43,747 bases of DNA from NCBI GenBank assembly GCA_944376425.1, contig CALWCS010000085.1, positions 1 through 43,747 of the forward strand, read 5' to 3'. A program made the position numbers and the translations under genes. Every line of letters begins with the position of its first letter. The stretch's first letter is position 1. Positions 1 through 9,796 of this stretch are shown one piece after another. The notes beneath the pieces were generated by a model. That model ran no database searches. It worked only from the letters and a program-made list of their open reading frames with translations, and had not been told where the DNA came from. This DNA comes from an uncultured Lachnospiraceae bacterium. GTDB lineage: Bacteria; Bacillota; Clostridia; Lachnospirales; Lachnospiraceae.

Positions 1-729
1 ACCTATATCAGAGAGATTAAGGAGAATGAAAATGCTAAGGTAGCGCTTCATGAGAAAGAGCTGAAAAATTTAAAAATCAGTAATCTGTTTATGAGCAGTG
101 AACTTAAGGAACTGCAAATGCAGATTAATCCGCATTTCTTATTTAATACACTGAATATGATTGCACAGACGGCATATATGGGAGATTCTGAGACTACAGT
201 ATTTCTGCTTGGAAAAACAGCAGAACTTTTGCGGTACAGTTTGGATTTTATGGGGAAATCTGTGACTCTGGCACGGGAATTGACAATGCTTGGAAATTAT
301 ATCTATCTGCAGGAACAGCGCTTTGGAGAACGAATTGAGTTTGAATTTGAACTGGATGAACGTTTCCATCAGATACAGATTCCGTGCCTGATTTTACAGC
401 CTCTGGTGGAAAATGCAATTACCCATGGTGTTGGATCGTACACAAAAGACGGAAAAATCCAAATTAAGACAGTTTATGATGAAGAAAATGCCCAGGGAAT
501 TATCTCTATTGGAGATAATGGACTTGGAATGATGCCAGAAAAAGTGGAAGAATTACAAAAAGAACTTCACTCTCAGGAAGGGCAGACACAGAAAGTAGGG
601 CTTGCCAATGTCTATATGAGACTTCAAATTTTTTATGATAATAAGGCACAGTTTCAGATTTCGAGCATTCCAAAAGAGTGGACAGAAATCAAAATGATTC
701 TTCCCTATAAACTTACAGAAAGGCGGTAA
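1..729 (+). CDS. Sensor histidine kinase, YesM/LytS type (5' end outside window)
   Basis: The reading frame is open from the first base, so this is the C-terminal 242 residues of a longer kinase. A charged, probably coiled-coil stretch leads into the His_kinase (PF06580-type) phosphoacceptor motif NPHFLFNTLN, with the His codon at 133-135. The HATPase domain follows with an N box (LVENAITHG) and a G box (GDNGLGM). This family autophosphorylates on His at the membrane and passes the phosphate to a response regulator. The missing N-terminus would normally hold an extracellular sensor and HAMP region. The next gene starts 5 bases downstream and encodes the matching YesN-type regulator, so the two form an operon. 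An internal ATG at 91 exists but would cut off the coiled coil and is not favoured. Partners of this kind often control sugar uptake, but no target gene is visible here. Confidence 0.9.
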   Translation, partial: TYIREIKENENAKVALHEKELKNLKISNLFMSSELKELQMQINPHFLFNTLNMIAQTAYMGDSETTVFLLGKTAELLRYSLDFMGKSVTLARELTMLGNYIYLQEQRFGERIEFEFELDERFHQIQIPCLILQPLVENAITHGVGSYTKDGKIQIKTVYDEENAQGIISIGDNGLGMMPEKVEELQKELHSQEGQTQKVGLANVYMRLQIFYDNKAQFQISSIPKEWTEIKMILPYKLTERR

Positions 730-734
730 TAACT

Positions 735-2333
735 ATGTATTCTCTGATTATTGCAGATGATGAAGCGATTGAATGCCGAGGATTGGAAATGAGGATTCAA
801 AATCATTTTTCTAATATTGAACTGCTTCCAAGTGTACGAAACGGTCTTGACTTTTTAAAAAGTGTAGAGAAATACCAACCGGATATTGCGATTGTAGACA
901 TTAATATGCCGGGTCTTACGGGACTGGAAGCATTGAAGATTTTGAAATTAAAATCATTTTCAATGAAAATCATCATTAATACAGCATATAATGATTTTGA
1001 ATATATCCAGGAAGCGCTCACTTTAGGGGCCTCTGGATATTTATTAAAGCCGATCGAACATCAAAATTTTATTGATACTTTAAATCGCGTACTCGATGCG
1101 ATTGACGAAGAACGCCGCCATTCCCGTATTTTTCAAGAAACCAATCAGATGATGCAACGAATGAAAAAGGCGGTAGGAGATGACATTATGTCATCTATTA
1201 TTTTAGGACAGCCCAATGAGGAAAGTTTTCAGCTTTATTGTCAGACACTGTCTGAACCATATCAGGGAGGAATTTTTGGCGCGATTCTGCCAGTCTCATC
1301 TGAGGAGATTCATGATCCGTCCAGATGCCTGCCGGAAATAAAAAAAATTGTGGAAGAGGAATTATATGCGTTTTGCCAATATCAGACAAAACTATATCAA
1401 GATGTTCTTTATCTGTACTTAATTCCTGGTACCAAGGTGACAGAATCCAATTATCAGCCTTGGGCACGAAATATTGCTTCTATGCTGACAGAAGAGATTC
1501 AGAAAAAATTAAAAATGACAGTACGTTTTGGATTTAGTCAGTGGAAAGAAAATTTTTCAAGAATGTACGAAGCATTTAGAGAGTGTAATTTAGCACTTCA
1601 TTCTAAAGAAGATTCGATAGGATTTTTTGAGGAGCCGCATGCAAAAGAATATCCTACGATACCGATCGATACTTTTTTGGAGAAGATTACGAATGAAATT
1701 ATGCAGGGGACAGGCTCAAAGGAAGAAATGGAAAAACAGGTGAAACTGTTTTTAAAACGTATGCAAGAGGAACAATACTCTATGCATACAGCAGAAGTGG
1801 CAGCTTTAAATTTATTATTATCGGTATATGATACACTGAAAAGCAAGTATGGACTGTCTGCGTTTCCGTTTTCCAGCATTAAGGCGATGCAGGAAATGCA
1901 GGAATGCCATACCATGTCAGAGTTATGTGAAAAGATAGTCGGATGGCTGGAAGTATTTCAGGAACGATTAAAATCAAAAAAGGTTCAAAACGTCTATGTG
2001 GAGGAGGCAATGCTGTATATAGAAAAAAATTATCAACAGGATCTTTCTTTAGATGAGATTGCAGAAAAAATTGGAATTAGTTCCTTCTATCTAAGCAGGC
2101 TGATCAAACAGCAGTTAAAACAAAATTTTATAGATCTTTTGACAGAGATTCGTATTCGCCATGCTTTGTTTTTGATCCGGCAAGGAGATGAGACAGTAAA
2201 AGATATCGGAAAAAGTGTCGGATATAGTAACTCAAACTATTTTTATAAAGTGTTTAAAAAATCAACGGGAATGACAGTAGGAGAGATGCGCGATTATTTC
2301 CGGCAGATTTTGCCGAAAAAAGATCAGAAATAA
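735..2333 (+). CDS. Response regulator with AraC-type DNA-binding domain (YesN family)
   Basis: This 532-residue protein has an N-terminal receiver domain: acidic pocket DDE near residue 8, phosphoacceptor D55 in IVDINMPG, and a conserved Lys in LLKPIEH. A long middle region of about 270 residues has no clear motif. Two AraC-type helix-turn-helices occupy the last 100 residues (LSLDEIAEKIGISSFYLSRL, then VKDIGKSVGYSNSNYFYKVFKK). Length and order match the YesN family. It sits 5 bases after the YesM-type kinase, so it is very likely its cognate regulator: a phosphorylated DNA-binding activator. The ATG start follows the AGGCGG at the end of the kinase gene. What it regulates cannot be told from this window. 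Confidence 0.92.
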   Translation: MYSLIIADDEAIECRGLEMRIQNHFSNIELLPSVRNGLDFLKSVEKYQPDIAIVDINMPGLTGLEALKILKLKSFSMKIIINTAYNDFEYIQEALTLGASGYLLKPIEHQNFIDTLNRVLDAIDEERRHSRIFQETNQMMQRMKKAVGDDIMSSIILGQPNEESFQLYCQTLSEPYQGGIFGAILPVSSEEIHDPSRCLPEIKKIVEEELYAFCQYQTKLYQDVLYLYLIPGTKVTESNYQPWARNIASMLTEEIQKKLKMTVRFGFSQWKENFSRMYEAFRECNLALHSKEDSIGFFEEPHAKEYPTIPIDTFLEKITNEIMQGTGSKEEMEKQVKLFLKRMQEEQYSMHTAEVAALNLLLSVYDTLKSKYGLSAFPFSSIKAMQEMQECHTMSELCEKIVGWLEVFQERLKSKKVQNVYVEEAMLYIEKNYQQDLSLDEIAEKIGISSFYLSRLIKQQLKQNFIDLLTEIRIRHALFLIRQGDETVKDIGKSVGYSNSNYFYKVFKKSTGMTVGEMRDYFRQILPKKDQK

Positions 2334-2549
2334 AAAACAGAGGGCAATGTCCGCTTTACAGGGAATGGATTTTCAGATACAATAATTCGGAGTCAGTCGA
2401 TTCTGAAAAAAAGATGGAAAACTTGAAAAACCAGGAAATACAGATAAAAAAGTTTGTTCTGAACAAGAAATTTTTAGATGGGGAATCACCTAACGGTCTG
2501 TTAGGCATGTCAACCATAGATACATTGCAGTAGAAAGGAATGTGGAGAA

Positions 2550-3119
2550 ATGTATATTATTGTAGGACTCGGAAATCCGACAAGTCAATATGCAAGAACA
2601 AGACACAATGTAGGATTTGATGCGATTGATGTACTTGCTGAAAAATATGGTATTTCTGTTGAAAATAAAAAATATAAATCACTGTACGGAAAAGGAATCA
2701 TAGCAGGAGAAAAAGTAATCCTTGCAAAACCTCAGACTTATATGAATTTGAGCGGAGAAAGTGTGAAAGAGCTGGTCGATTATTTTAAGATTGATAAAAA
2801 AGAAGAATTGATTGTCATTTATGATGATATCAGTTTAGAACCAGGACAGATTCGTTTAAGAAGTAAAGGAAGTGCGGGAGGACACAATGGAATAAAAAAT
2901 ATCATTGCACACCTTGGAGGACAGGAATTTAAAAGGATTAAAATAGGTGTAGGGGAAAAACCTGCCGGATGGGATCTTGCCGATTATGTATTGGGAAGAT
3001 TTCCAAAGGAAGAAAGAAAACTGATAGATCATGCCTTAGACCGCGCGGCAGAAGCAGCAGTAATGATTATGACTCAGGGAATAGAAGCGGCAATGAATGC
3101 GTATAACAGGAAGGTGTAA
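2550..3119 (+). CDS. pth: Peptidyl-tRNA hydrolase
   Basis: The enzyme releases tRNA from peptidyl-tRNAs that drop off the ribosome and is essential in most bacteria. The 189-residue length is standard. Family signatures are present: GLGNP with N9, the catalytic His at H19 in RTRHNVGF, the substrate-binding stretch KPQTYMNLSG, the conserved Asp in IYDDISL, and GSAGGHNGIKNI. The ATG at 2550 is preceded by a GGAG-containing site (GTGGAGAA). mfd starts 3 bases after the stop, which is the common Firmicutes order pth-mfd. Confidence 0.97.
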   Translation: MYIIVGLGNPTSQYARTRHNVGFDAIDVLAEKYGISVENKKYKSLYGKGIIAGEKVILAKPQTYMNLSGESVKELVDYFKIDKKEELIVIYDDISLEPGQIRLRSKGSAGGHNGIKNIIAHLGGQEFKRIKIGVGEKPAGWDLADYVLGRFPKEERKLIDHALDRAAEAAVMIMTQGIEAAMNAYNRKV

Positions 3120-3122
3120 ACT

Positions 3123-6100
3123 GTGAGAGCCTTTATTCACCCATTAGAACAATTGAATGAATTTCAGAATATAAAAGAAAAAATAAGCAAAAATCAGGGA
3201 ATGATAGAAATTTCAGGGTGTCTCGATTCTCAGAAATGCCATTTGATCTATGCGGCAGGGAAGGGAAAGAAACATCGTGTGATTCTGACAGGAGACGAAA
3301 AAAAGGCAAAAGAAATTTATGAGGATTACCGTACTTTTGACAAAGAGGTTGTTTTCTATCCGGCAAGAGATCTGATGTTTTACAGTGCGGATATTCACGG
3401 AAATCTGATCGAAAAACAGCGAATTTCTGTCTTAAAGGCTTTGCTGGAAAAGCCGAAGCTGACGATTGTTACAACGATGGCAGGATGTATGGATCATTTG
3501 GTACCACTGCAAGAATTCTCAAAACAGATATTTGAGATTTCTCTTGAAAGTGAAATTGATCTGGAAAAAATGAAAAAAATGCTGACAGAACTGGGATATG
3601 AAAAGACATCTCAGGTGGAAATGTCAGGACAGTTTGCAGTCAGAGGAGGAATTTTGGATATTTTTCCTCTGACAGAAGAAAATCCTGTACGAGTGGAGCT
3701 TTGGGATACCGAAGTGGATTCCATTCGAAGTTTTGATGCAGTTTCTCAAAGGTCGATTGAAAATCTAGAGAGAGTCGTTATCTATCCGGTTACAGAAATG
3801 ACGGTAGAGAAGACAAGAATGGAAGAAGGAATCAAGAAGATAGAAGAAGAGGAAAAAAGATTAGAAAAGAAACTTCGGGAAGAAAAAAAGACAGAGGAAG
3901 CATATGATCTGAAGCAGAGAACGGAAGAAGCGAAAGAACAGTTAGAACAGTTTAACGGCACCATGGGACTGGAAAGCTATGTCAGATATTTTTATCCGGA
4001 AACAGTTTCTTTTCTGGATTATTTTGAGGATCAAGAGACGATCTTTTTTTTAGATGAACCAGAAAATGTCTGTCGGCAGGGAGAAGCAATAGAACTGGAA
4101 TTTCGTGAAAGCATGGCAAATCGTTTAGAGAGAGGATATGTACTGCCGACACAGGCGCAAGTTTTGCACAGACTGGAGGAAATCACAACGAAACTAAACA
4201 GAAGGAACTGCGCGGGGCTTTGTACATTAGAGCAGGCGCACAGTTCTTTTTCTATCTCTGCGCATTTTCATCTCAATGTCAAATCAATCAGCAGCTATAA
4301 TGGCAGTTTTGATCTTTTGGTAAAAGATTTACAAAGATGGAAAAAAGAAAAATACCAGGTGATTGTTTTATCAGGCTCCAGAACAAGGGCAAAACGTCTT
4401 GCGGAAGATTTCAGGGACAATGGGCTGAACAGTATCTACACAGAGGAAGAAGAAAGAGAGATTCAACCTGGGGAAATTTTAGTAATCTACGGAAAAAGTG
4501 CCAGAGGGTATGAATATCCGATGATTCGCTTCGCAATTTTATCAGAGAGTGATATTTTTGGAAAAGAAAAAAAGAAGAAGAAGCGTCAGAAAACGTACGA
4601 AGGACGAAAAATACAAAGTTTCTCGGAACTAAACGTTGGAGATTATGTCGTTCATGAAAATCATGGATTGGGAATTTACAGAGGAATTGAAAAAATTGAA
4701 GTAGATAAGGTGACAAAAGATTATATGAAGCTGGAATACGGCAACGGGAGCAATCTTTATATTCCGGCTACACAGCTTGATCTGATTCAGAAATATGCAG
4801 GAGCAGATGCAAAAGTTCCTAAATTAAATAAACTAGGCACGCAGGAATGGCATAAGACAAAGACAAAAGTCAGAAAAGCTGTCTGTGACATGGCAAAAGA
4901 TCTCGTGGAGCTGTATGCCAAGAGACAGCAAAAGAAAGGATTTTGTTACGGAAAAGATACGATCTGGCAAAGTGAGTTTGAAGAAATGTTTCCGTATGAG
5001 GAGACAGAAGATCAGACAGCGGCGATAGAAGCGACAAAGAAAGATATGGAGAGTCCTAAGATTATGGATCGTCTGATATGCGGTGATGTGGGATACGGAA
5101 AGACAGAGATTGCAATCCGTGCGGCATTTAAAGCGGTTCAAGAAAGTAAACAGGTAGTCTATCTGGTGCCGACGACCATTTTGGCACAGCAGCATTATAA
5201 TACTTTTTCACAGAGAATGAAAGATTTTCCTGTTCGCGTCGATCTTCTGTGCCGTTTTCGGACGCCGGCTGAGCAGAAAAAAACACTGACAGACTTAAAG
5301 AAAGGACTCGTAGATATTGTGATAGGAACTCATCGGGTACTCTCAAAAGATGTACAGTATAAAGATCTGGGATTATTGATTATAGACGAGGAACAGAGAT
5401 TTGGTGTTTCTGATAAGGAAAAAATTAAAAAATTAAAAACAACTGTGGATGTATTAACCTTAACTGCGACTCCGATTCCTAGGACACTTCACATGAGCTT
5501 GATTGGAATTCGAGATATGTGTGTGCTGGAAGAACCACCGATTGACAGGATGCCAATTCAGACTTACGTGATGGAGTATAATGAAGAGATGGTAAGAGAG
5601 GCAATCAATCGTGAGCTGACAAGGGGAGGGCAGGTATATTATGTCTATAATCGTGTCAATACCATTGTAGAGATGACAAATACAATAGCAAAGCTGGTTC
5701 CGGATGCTCAGGTAGCATTTGCGCATGGTCAAATGAAGGAAAGAGAACTTGAGAAAATTATGTATGAATTTATCAATGGAGAGATCGACGTACTTGTCTC
5801 AACAACCATCATTGAGACTGGACTTGATATTCCAAATGTCAATACGATGATCATCCACGATGCAGATACATTGGGACTTTCGCAGCTTTACCAGCTTCGG
5901 GGACGAGTCGGGCGTTCAAATAGAACAGCCTATGCATTTTTGATGTACAGAAGAAATAAGGTTCTCAAAGAAGTAGCAGAGAAAAGACTGTCTGCGATTC
6001 GGGAATTTTCGGAATTAGGTTCAGGATTTAAAATTGCGATGCGGGATCTGGAGATCCGGGGTACCGGAAATTTACTTGGTGTAGAACAGCATGGACATAT

Positions 6101-6644
6101 GGAAGCAGTAGGATATGATCTGTACTGTAAAATGCTCAATGAGGCTGTAAGAGAATATAAAGGAGAGATACAGCCGGGAGAAGCATATGAAACGTCGATT
6201 GATATTGATATCGATGCTTATATTCCGGAACGTTATATCCGCAATGAATATCAGAAATTAGATCTTTATAAAAGAATTGCAGCGATTGAATCGGAAGAAG
6301 AATACGATGACATGATAGAAGAATTGATCGACCGTTTCGGAGAATTACCCAAATCGGTTCAAAACCTGTTATCAGTAGCACGCTTAAAGACAAAGGCGCA
6401 CGAGGCATATATTACAGAGATTTCACAAAAAGGAGAGGTAATTCGTCTGACACTGTTTGAACATGCAAAAATTGACGCAAGAAAAATTGATACACTGGTA
6501 AAAGAAAGTAAAGGAAGAATGAAATTTGTGATAGAGGCAAACCCGTATTTTTTATATCAGAGACCTGCAAAAAGCGGAAAGGAAAAAGAAGATATTTTGC
6601 ATCTGACAGAAGAGTTAGTGGAAAAAATAAACGCACTTCAGTAA
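3123..6644 (+). CDS. mfd: Transcription-repair coupling factor
   Basis: Mfd removes stalled RNA polymerase from DNA lesions and recruits UvrA. The 1173-residue length is typical. In order: a UvrB-homology region in the first 350 residues, an RNA-polymerase-interacting CarD-like domain near residues 500-560 ([15 protein letters not shown]), and a RecG-like SF2 translocase with Walker A GDVGYGKT near residue 654 and Walker B DEEQ near 755. Helicase motifs TATPIPRT and QLRGRVGRS and a C-terminal TRCF domain follow. A charged Lys/Glu-rich coiled-coil stretch lies at about residues 230-275. Translation starts at GTG (3123) with GGAAGG upstream; no ATG fits. It overlaps closely with pth and is probably cotranscribed. 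Confidence 0.97.
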   Translation: MRAFIHPLEQLNEFQNIKEKISKNQGMIEISGCLDSQKCHLIYAAGKGKKHRVILTGDEKKAKEIYEDYRTFDKEVVFYPARDLMFYSADIHGNLIEKQRISVLKALLEKPKLTIVTTMAGCMDHLVPLQEFSKQIFEISLESEIDLEKMKKMLTELGYEKTSQVEMSGQFAVRGGILDIFPLTEENPVRVELWDTEVDSIRSFDAVSQRSIENLERVVIYPVTEMTVEKTRMEEGIKKIEEEEKRLEKKLREEKKTEEAYDLKQRTEEAKEQLEQFNGTMGLESYVRYFYPETVSFLDYFEDQETIFFLDEPENVCRQGEAIELEFRESMANRLERGYVLPTQAQVLHRLEEITTKLNRRNCAGLCTLEQAHSSFSISAHFHLNVKSISSYNGSFDLLVKDLQRWKKEKYQVIVLSGSRTRAKRLAEDFRDNGLNSIYTEEEEREIQPGEILVIYGKSARGYEYPMIRFAILSESDIFGKEKKKKKRQKTYEGRKIQSFSELNVGDYVVHENHGLGIYRGIEKIEVDKVTKDYMKLEYGNGSNLYIPATQLDLIQKYAGADAKVPKLNKLGTQEWHKTKTKVRKAVCDMAKDLVELYAKRQQKKGFCYGKDTIWQSEFEEMFPYEETEDQTAAIEATKKDMESPKIMDRLICGDVGYGKTEIAIRAAFKAVQESKQVVYLVPTTILAQQHYNTFSQRMKDFPVRVDLLCRFRTPAEQKKTLTDLKKGLVDIVIGTHRVLSKDVQYKDLGLLIIDEEQRFGVSDKEKIKKLKTTVDVLTLTATPIPRTLHMSLIGIRDMCVLEEPPIDRMPIQTYVMEYNEEMVREAINRELTRGGQVYYVYNRVNTIVEMTNTIAKLVPDAQVAFAHGQMKERELEKIMYEFINGEIDVLVSTTIIETGLDIPNVNTMIIHDADTLGLSQLYQLRGRVGRSNRTAYAFLMYRRNKVLKEVAEKRLSAIREFSELGSGFKIAMRDLEIRGTGNLLGVEQHGHMEAVGYDLYCKMLNEAVREYKGEIQPGEAYETSIDIDIDAYIPERYIRNEYQKLDLYKRIAAIESEEEYDDMIEELIDRFGELPKSVQNLLSVARLKTKAHEAYITEISQKGEVIRLTLFEHAKIDARKIDTLVKESKGRMKFVIEANPYFLYQRPAKSGKEKEDILHLTEELVEKINALQ

Positions 6645-6677
6645 TTGTGTAAATTGTGTGCAAAAGAAAGGAAAAGC

Positions 6678-6706
6678 TTGCCCGTATCATGAAAAAAGAT
6701 TATAAT
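6678..6706 (+). promoter_or_regulatory. Sigma-A-type promoter for the PpiC lipoprotein gene
   Basis: A TTGCCC -35 box at 6678-6683 and a perfect TATAAT -10 box at 6701-6706 are separated by exactly 17 bases. They lie about 70 bases before the start of the lipoprotein gene, which can therefore be transcribed independently of pth-mfd. Confidence 0.75.
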
Positions 6707-6777
6707 AGAAAGAAATGATGAGAAGACCGGTGGAATGATAAAATTCAAAAAATAAAATCCGGTGTGAGGAGGAAAAG

Positions 6778-7965
6778 ATGAAACAATTTACAAAAAAACT
6801 TGCAATTGCAGGAGTATGTTTATGTGTGACTGCATCTACTCTGACAGGATGCAGCGGAAAAGTAGAGGCGGATTCTGTAGTAGCTACTGTAGACGGAGAT
6901 GAGATCCCATACGGTCTTGTCAATTTTATGGTGCGGTATACACAGGCACAGTATGAGCAGTTTTATGCGATGTATGAAGAATATCTTGGGGTAGACAGCA
7001 GCACAAGTATCTGGGAACAGAGTTCTGATGGAGTGACAACTCTTGGAGATAATATCAAAGAGAATATTGTGAGTACTTTGGCACAGATGTATTTGCTGGA
7101 AGATCATATGGAGGAATATGATGTCGCAATAACAGAAGAAGAAAGAGAAGCAATGGAGACGGCAGCAGATGAGTTCCTTGCGGCGAATACCCAGGAGACA
7201 CTCGATGAAATGACGGCAGATAAAGATACTGTTGTTCGGATGCTTGAATTAAATACAATTTCTACAAAGATGCAGCAGGCACTTTATGACACAGCCGATA
7301 CGGAAGTCTCTGATGAAGAAGCAGCCCAGAGAGGAGTTACAACTGCATTTTTCAGTACAGCAACGGATGCAGATGCAACGGCTGCCGACGCAACAGCATC
7401 AGAGGCAAGCGATACAGATGCAACAGTATCAGATGCACAGGAAGAAGCAAGAGAAAAGGCACAACAAGTTCTGGATGAAGTAAAAGACGGAAAAGACATA
7501 GATGAAGTGCTGGCAGAGATAGACAGCAGTGTGACATCAACTTATACCACATACGGGACAGATGATGAGGAGACTACTTTGGATGCGCAAGTAAAAGAAG
7601 CAGCAGATGCTTTGACAGAAGATGGTCAGGTAGCAGAGGAACTGGTAGAGACAGACAGCGGATATTATGTTGTACAGCTGACGACGACACTCGACCGCGA
7701 TGCCACAGATGTGAGAAAAGAAGAGATCATCTCGGAACGCCAGTCAGAAGCGTACAGCACAGCGCTGGAAGGATGGCAAGAAGAAGCGGAAATCAGTGTG
7801 TCAGAGAGAGTTTTGAATAATATTGACTTTAAAGATACCATGACGATTATCTCGACACAGGAAGAAGAGACAACACCAGCAGATGCGACGGCTGGTCAGG
7901 CAACGGAAGCAGAGGCATCAGAGGACTCTGCCGTACAAGAGAGTGAAACAGAAGAGACAGAGTAA
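6778..7965 (+). CDS. PpiC/SurA-like peptidyl-prolyl isomerase lipoprotein (PrsA-like foldase)
   Basis: The protein is 395 residues. The N-terminus is a lipoprotein signal peptide with the lipobox LTGC (Cys at residue 25), so it should be lipid-anchored on the outer face of the membrane. A SurA_N-like helical region follows (VVATVDGDEIPYGLVNF). The centre resembles a divergent parvulin domain (ADALTEDGQVAEELVETDSGYYVVQL). An Asp/Ala/Thr-rich stretch at about residues 195-222 interrupts this part, and the C-terminal tail is rich in Glu, Ala and Thr. The family helps fold exported proteins. The start is set by GAGGAGG 7 bases upstream. Whether the isomerase site is active cannot be judged by eye. 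Confidence 0.85.
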   Translation: MKQFTKKLAIAGVCLCVTASTLTGCSGKVEADSVVATVDGDEIPYGLVNFMVRYTQAQYEQFYAMYEEYLGVDSSTSIWEQSSDGVTTLGDNIKENIVSTLAQMYLLEDHMEEYDVAITEEEREAMETAADEFLAANTQETLDEMTADKDTVVRMLELNTISTKMQQALYDTADTEVSDEEAAQRGVTTAFFSTATDADATAADATASEASDTDATVSDAQEEAREKAQQVLDEVKDGKDIDEVLAEIDSSVTSTYTTYGTDDEETTLDAQVKEAADALTEDGQVAEELVETDSGYYVVQLTTTLDRDATDVRKEEIISERQSEAYSTALEGWQEEAEISVSERVLNNIDFKDTMTIISTQEEETTPADATAGQATEAEASEDSAVQESETEETE

Positions 7966-8024
7966 GAAAACACAAAATTCGGCTGAATCGTATTTGAAAA
8001 TGTTTCATGAAATGGTTGCATTTG

Positions 8025-8036
8025 CCGGGTACCCGG
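8025..8036. other. 12-bp perfect palindrome
   Basis: CCGGGTACCCGG lies between the foldase stop and its terminator. It is GC-rich in an AT-rich surrounding. No function is apparent. Confidence 0.4.
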
Positions 8037-8038
8037 TG

Positions 8039-8084
8039 AAAAAAAGAACTGGCGTGTAAATTTTCCACACGTCAGTTCTTTTTT
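8039..8084 (+). terminator. Intrinsic terminator after the foldase gene
   Basis: Arms AAAGAACTGGCGTGT and ACACGTCAGTTCTTT pair with one G-T wobble around a short AT-rich loop, followed by a T-run. This closes the pth-mfd-foldase unit. Confidence 0.88.
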
Positions 8085-8311
8085 GAGGCTTATTTGTCAA
8101 AATGACCGAGAAAGTGGAAAAAACAGACGAAAAATTTTGCAGAAAAAAAGAAAAATGAGGGATGCAATTTTAAAAAGAATGTGCGATAATGAAAAAGAAC
8201 GCAAAATATCACCAAAAATTGATGAAAAATGATAATAACTGTCTAAGGGGCTTTAAAATGGAGCAGATAGGACAGTTAAAAAAATATTAAAAGAATAGGC
8301 GGGAGTAATAA
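8085..8311 (+). promoter_or_regulatory. Leader region of the MBOAT gene with a 10-bp dyad
   Basis: This gene-free stretch holds an inverted repeat, TAACTGTCTA at 8236-8245 and its complement (one bulged G) at 8268-8278. It sits about 35 bases before the MBOAT start. A possible -10 box GATAAT is at 8185-8190 with a poor -35, so the promoter is not secure. No small gene with a ribosome binding site was found. Confidence 0.4.
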
Positions 8312-9745
8312 ATGGTTTTTTCAAGTATGATATTTGTCTTTTTCTTTCTGCCAATCAGTCTGATTGTCTATTTTTTTTGCCGGACAACAAAGCAGAAGAA
8401 TATTTCTTTGCTGGTTTCTTCTCTGATTTTTTACAGCTGGGGCGGACCGAAATTTTTGCTGATTCTGCTTATTATGACAGCTATCTGTTGGGCAGGCGGG
8501 CTTTTGATTGATCGAGAAGACGAAGAAAAGGTCAGAAAATTGATTTTAATTGCAACAATTGTTTTAATGCTTGCTATTTTGGGTTATTTTAAATATACAG
8601 GCTTTTTCCTCGAAATTTTGCAGGGAATTACAGGATTTCCGGAAGTGATACCGACCATTGTGCTTCCGATCGGAATTTCCTTTTATACATTCCAGCTGTT
8701 GTCGTATGTGGTGGATGTGTATAGAGAAGAAGTTCCTGCACAGCCTTATTACTGGAAACTGCTTTTGTATTCCAGCTTATTTCATCAATGTATTGCAGGA
8801 CCGATTGTGCGGTATCAGCATGTAGCAGAAGAGATTGATCACAGAAGAATTAAAATGACAGAGATGGCAGAAGGAATATCGCGTTTTATGGTAGGACTTG
8901 CCAAGAAACTGATTCTAGCCGACGGGATTGGAACTCTTGCTGACAGACTTGCGCCGATGGATCTTGCGACGCTGGAGTCAACACCAGCGCTTGGCGTCTG
9001 GATGGGTATCTTATGTTATATGTTTCAGATTTACTTAGATTTTGCGGCATACTCGGATATGGCGATTGGAATGGGAAAAATGGTAGGTTTTCATTACCAC
9101 GAAAATTTCAATTATCCGTATGTGGCAAATTCTGTAACGGATTTCTGGAGAAGATGGCACATTTCTTTAAGTACGTTTTTCCGTGATTATGTTTATATAC
9201 CGCTTGGAGGAAACAGAAAAGGAAAAGCAAGACAGTATTTAAATTTGTTTATTGTATGGTTTTTAACCGGAATGTGGCATGGCGCAAGCTGGAACTATAT
9301 TTTCTGGGGACTGTATTTTTTCTGTTTTCTGGTTTTGGAAAAGGCATTTTTGCTCGATAAATTTAAACACATTCCAAGAGTCATACAGCATATTTATCTG
9401 CTGATTGTAGTTTTCTTCGGATGGATTTTATTCCGATTTACGGATTTAAGCGCGGTAGGGACGGCATTTCGAGGATTGTTTGGACTAAATGGAAATGGAT
9501 TTTCCAGTATGCAGGTTATGATTGTTCTGCGAAGCAATATATTTTTCATTATCGCTGTAATTTTGGGATCAACACCGCTTCCTAAGATGGCAGCAGAAAA
9601 ATTTGCACTGTTTTGCAGAAGAAGATTTGCGATCCCGCATCTGTTGTATATAGCACAATTAATTTTTCCGATTTTTTTACTGATTTTATCGACAATGGCA
9701 ATGGCAGGAAGCAGTTATCATCCATTTTTATATTTTCAGTTTTAG
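8312..9745 (+). CDS. MBOAT family membrane O-acyltransferase (AlgI/DltB-like)
   Basis: The protein is 477 residues with about ten hydrophobic segments. It carries the MBOAT signatures WRRWHISLSTFFRDYVYIPL and the invariant His in TGMWHGASWNYIFWG. AlgI-type proteins move an acetyl group across the membrane for attachment to exported polysaccharide. The next gene encodes a DHHW/AlgJ-like extracytoplasmic protein, the usual partner. The start is supported by GGCGGGAG about 8 bases upstream. No glycan synthesis genes lie nearby, so the polysaccharide modified is unknown. Confidence 0.93.
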   Translation: MVFSSMIFVFFFLPISLIVYFFCRTTKQKNISLLVSSLIFYSWGGPKFLLILLIMTAICWAGGLLIDREDEEKVRKLILIATIVLMLAILGYFKYTGFFLEILQGITGFPEVIPTIVLPIGISFYTFQLLSYVVDVYREEVPAQPYYWKLLLYSSLFHQCIAGPIVRYQHVAEEIDHRRIKMTEMAEGISRFMVGLAKKLILADGIGTLADRLAPMDLATLESTPALGVWMGILCYMFQIYLDFAAYSDMAIGMGKMVGFHYHENFNYPYVANSVTDFWRRWHISLSTFFRDYVYIPLGGNRKGKARQYLNLFIVWFLTGMWHGASWNYIFWGLYFFCFLVLEKAFLLDKFKHIPRVIQHIYLLIVVFFGWILFRFTDLSAVGTAFRGLFGLNGNGFSSMQVMIVLRSNIFFIIAVILGSTPLPKMAAEKFALFCRRRFAIPHLLYIAQLIFPIFLLILSTMAMAGSSYHPFLYFQF

Positions 9746-9796
9746 AAAGTACTGTAGGATTTGTGTTTCAGATAAGAAAGGGTTGAACAAAAGCTG

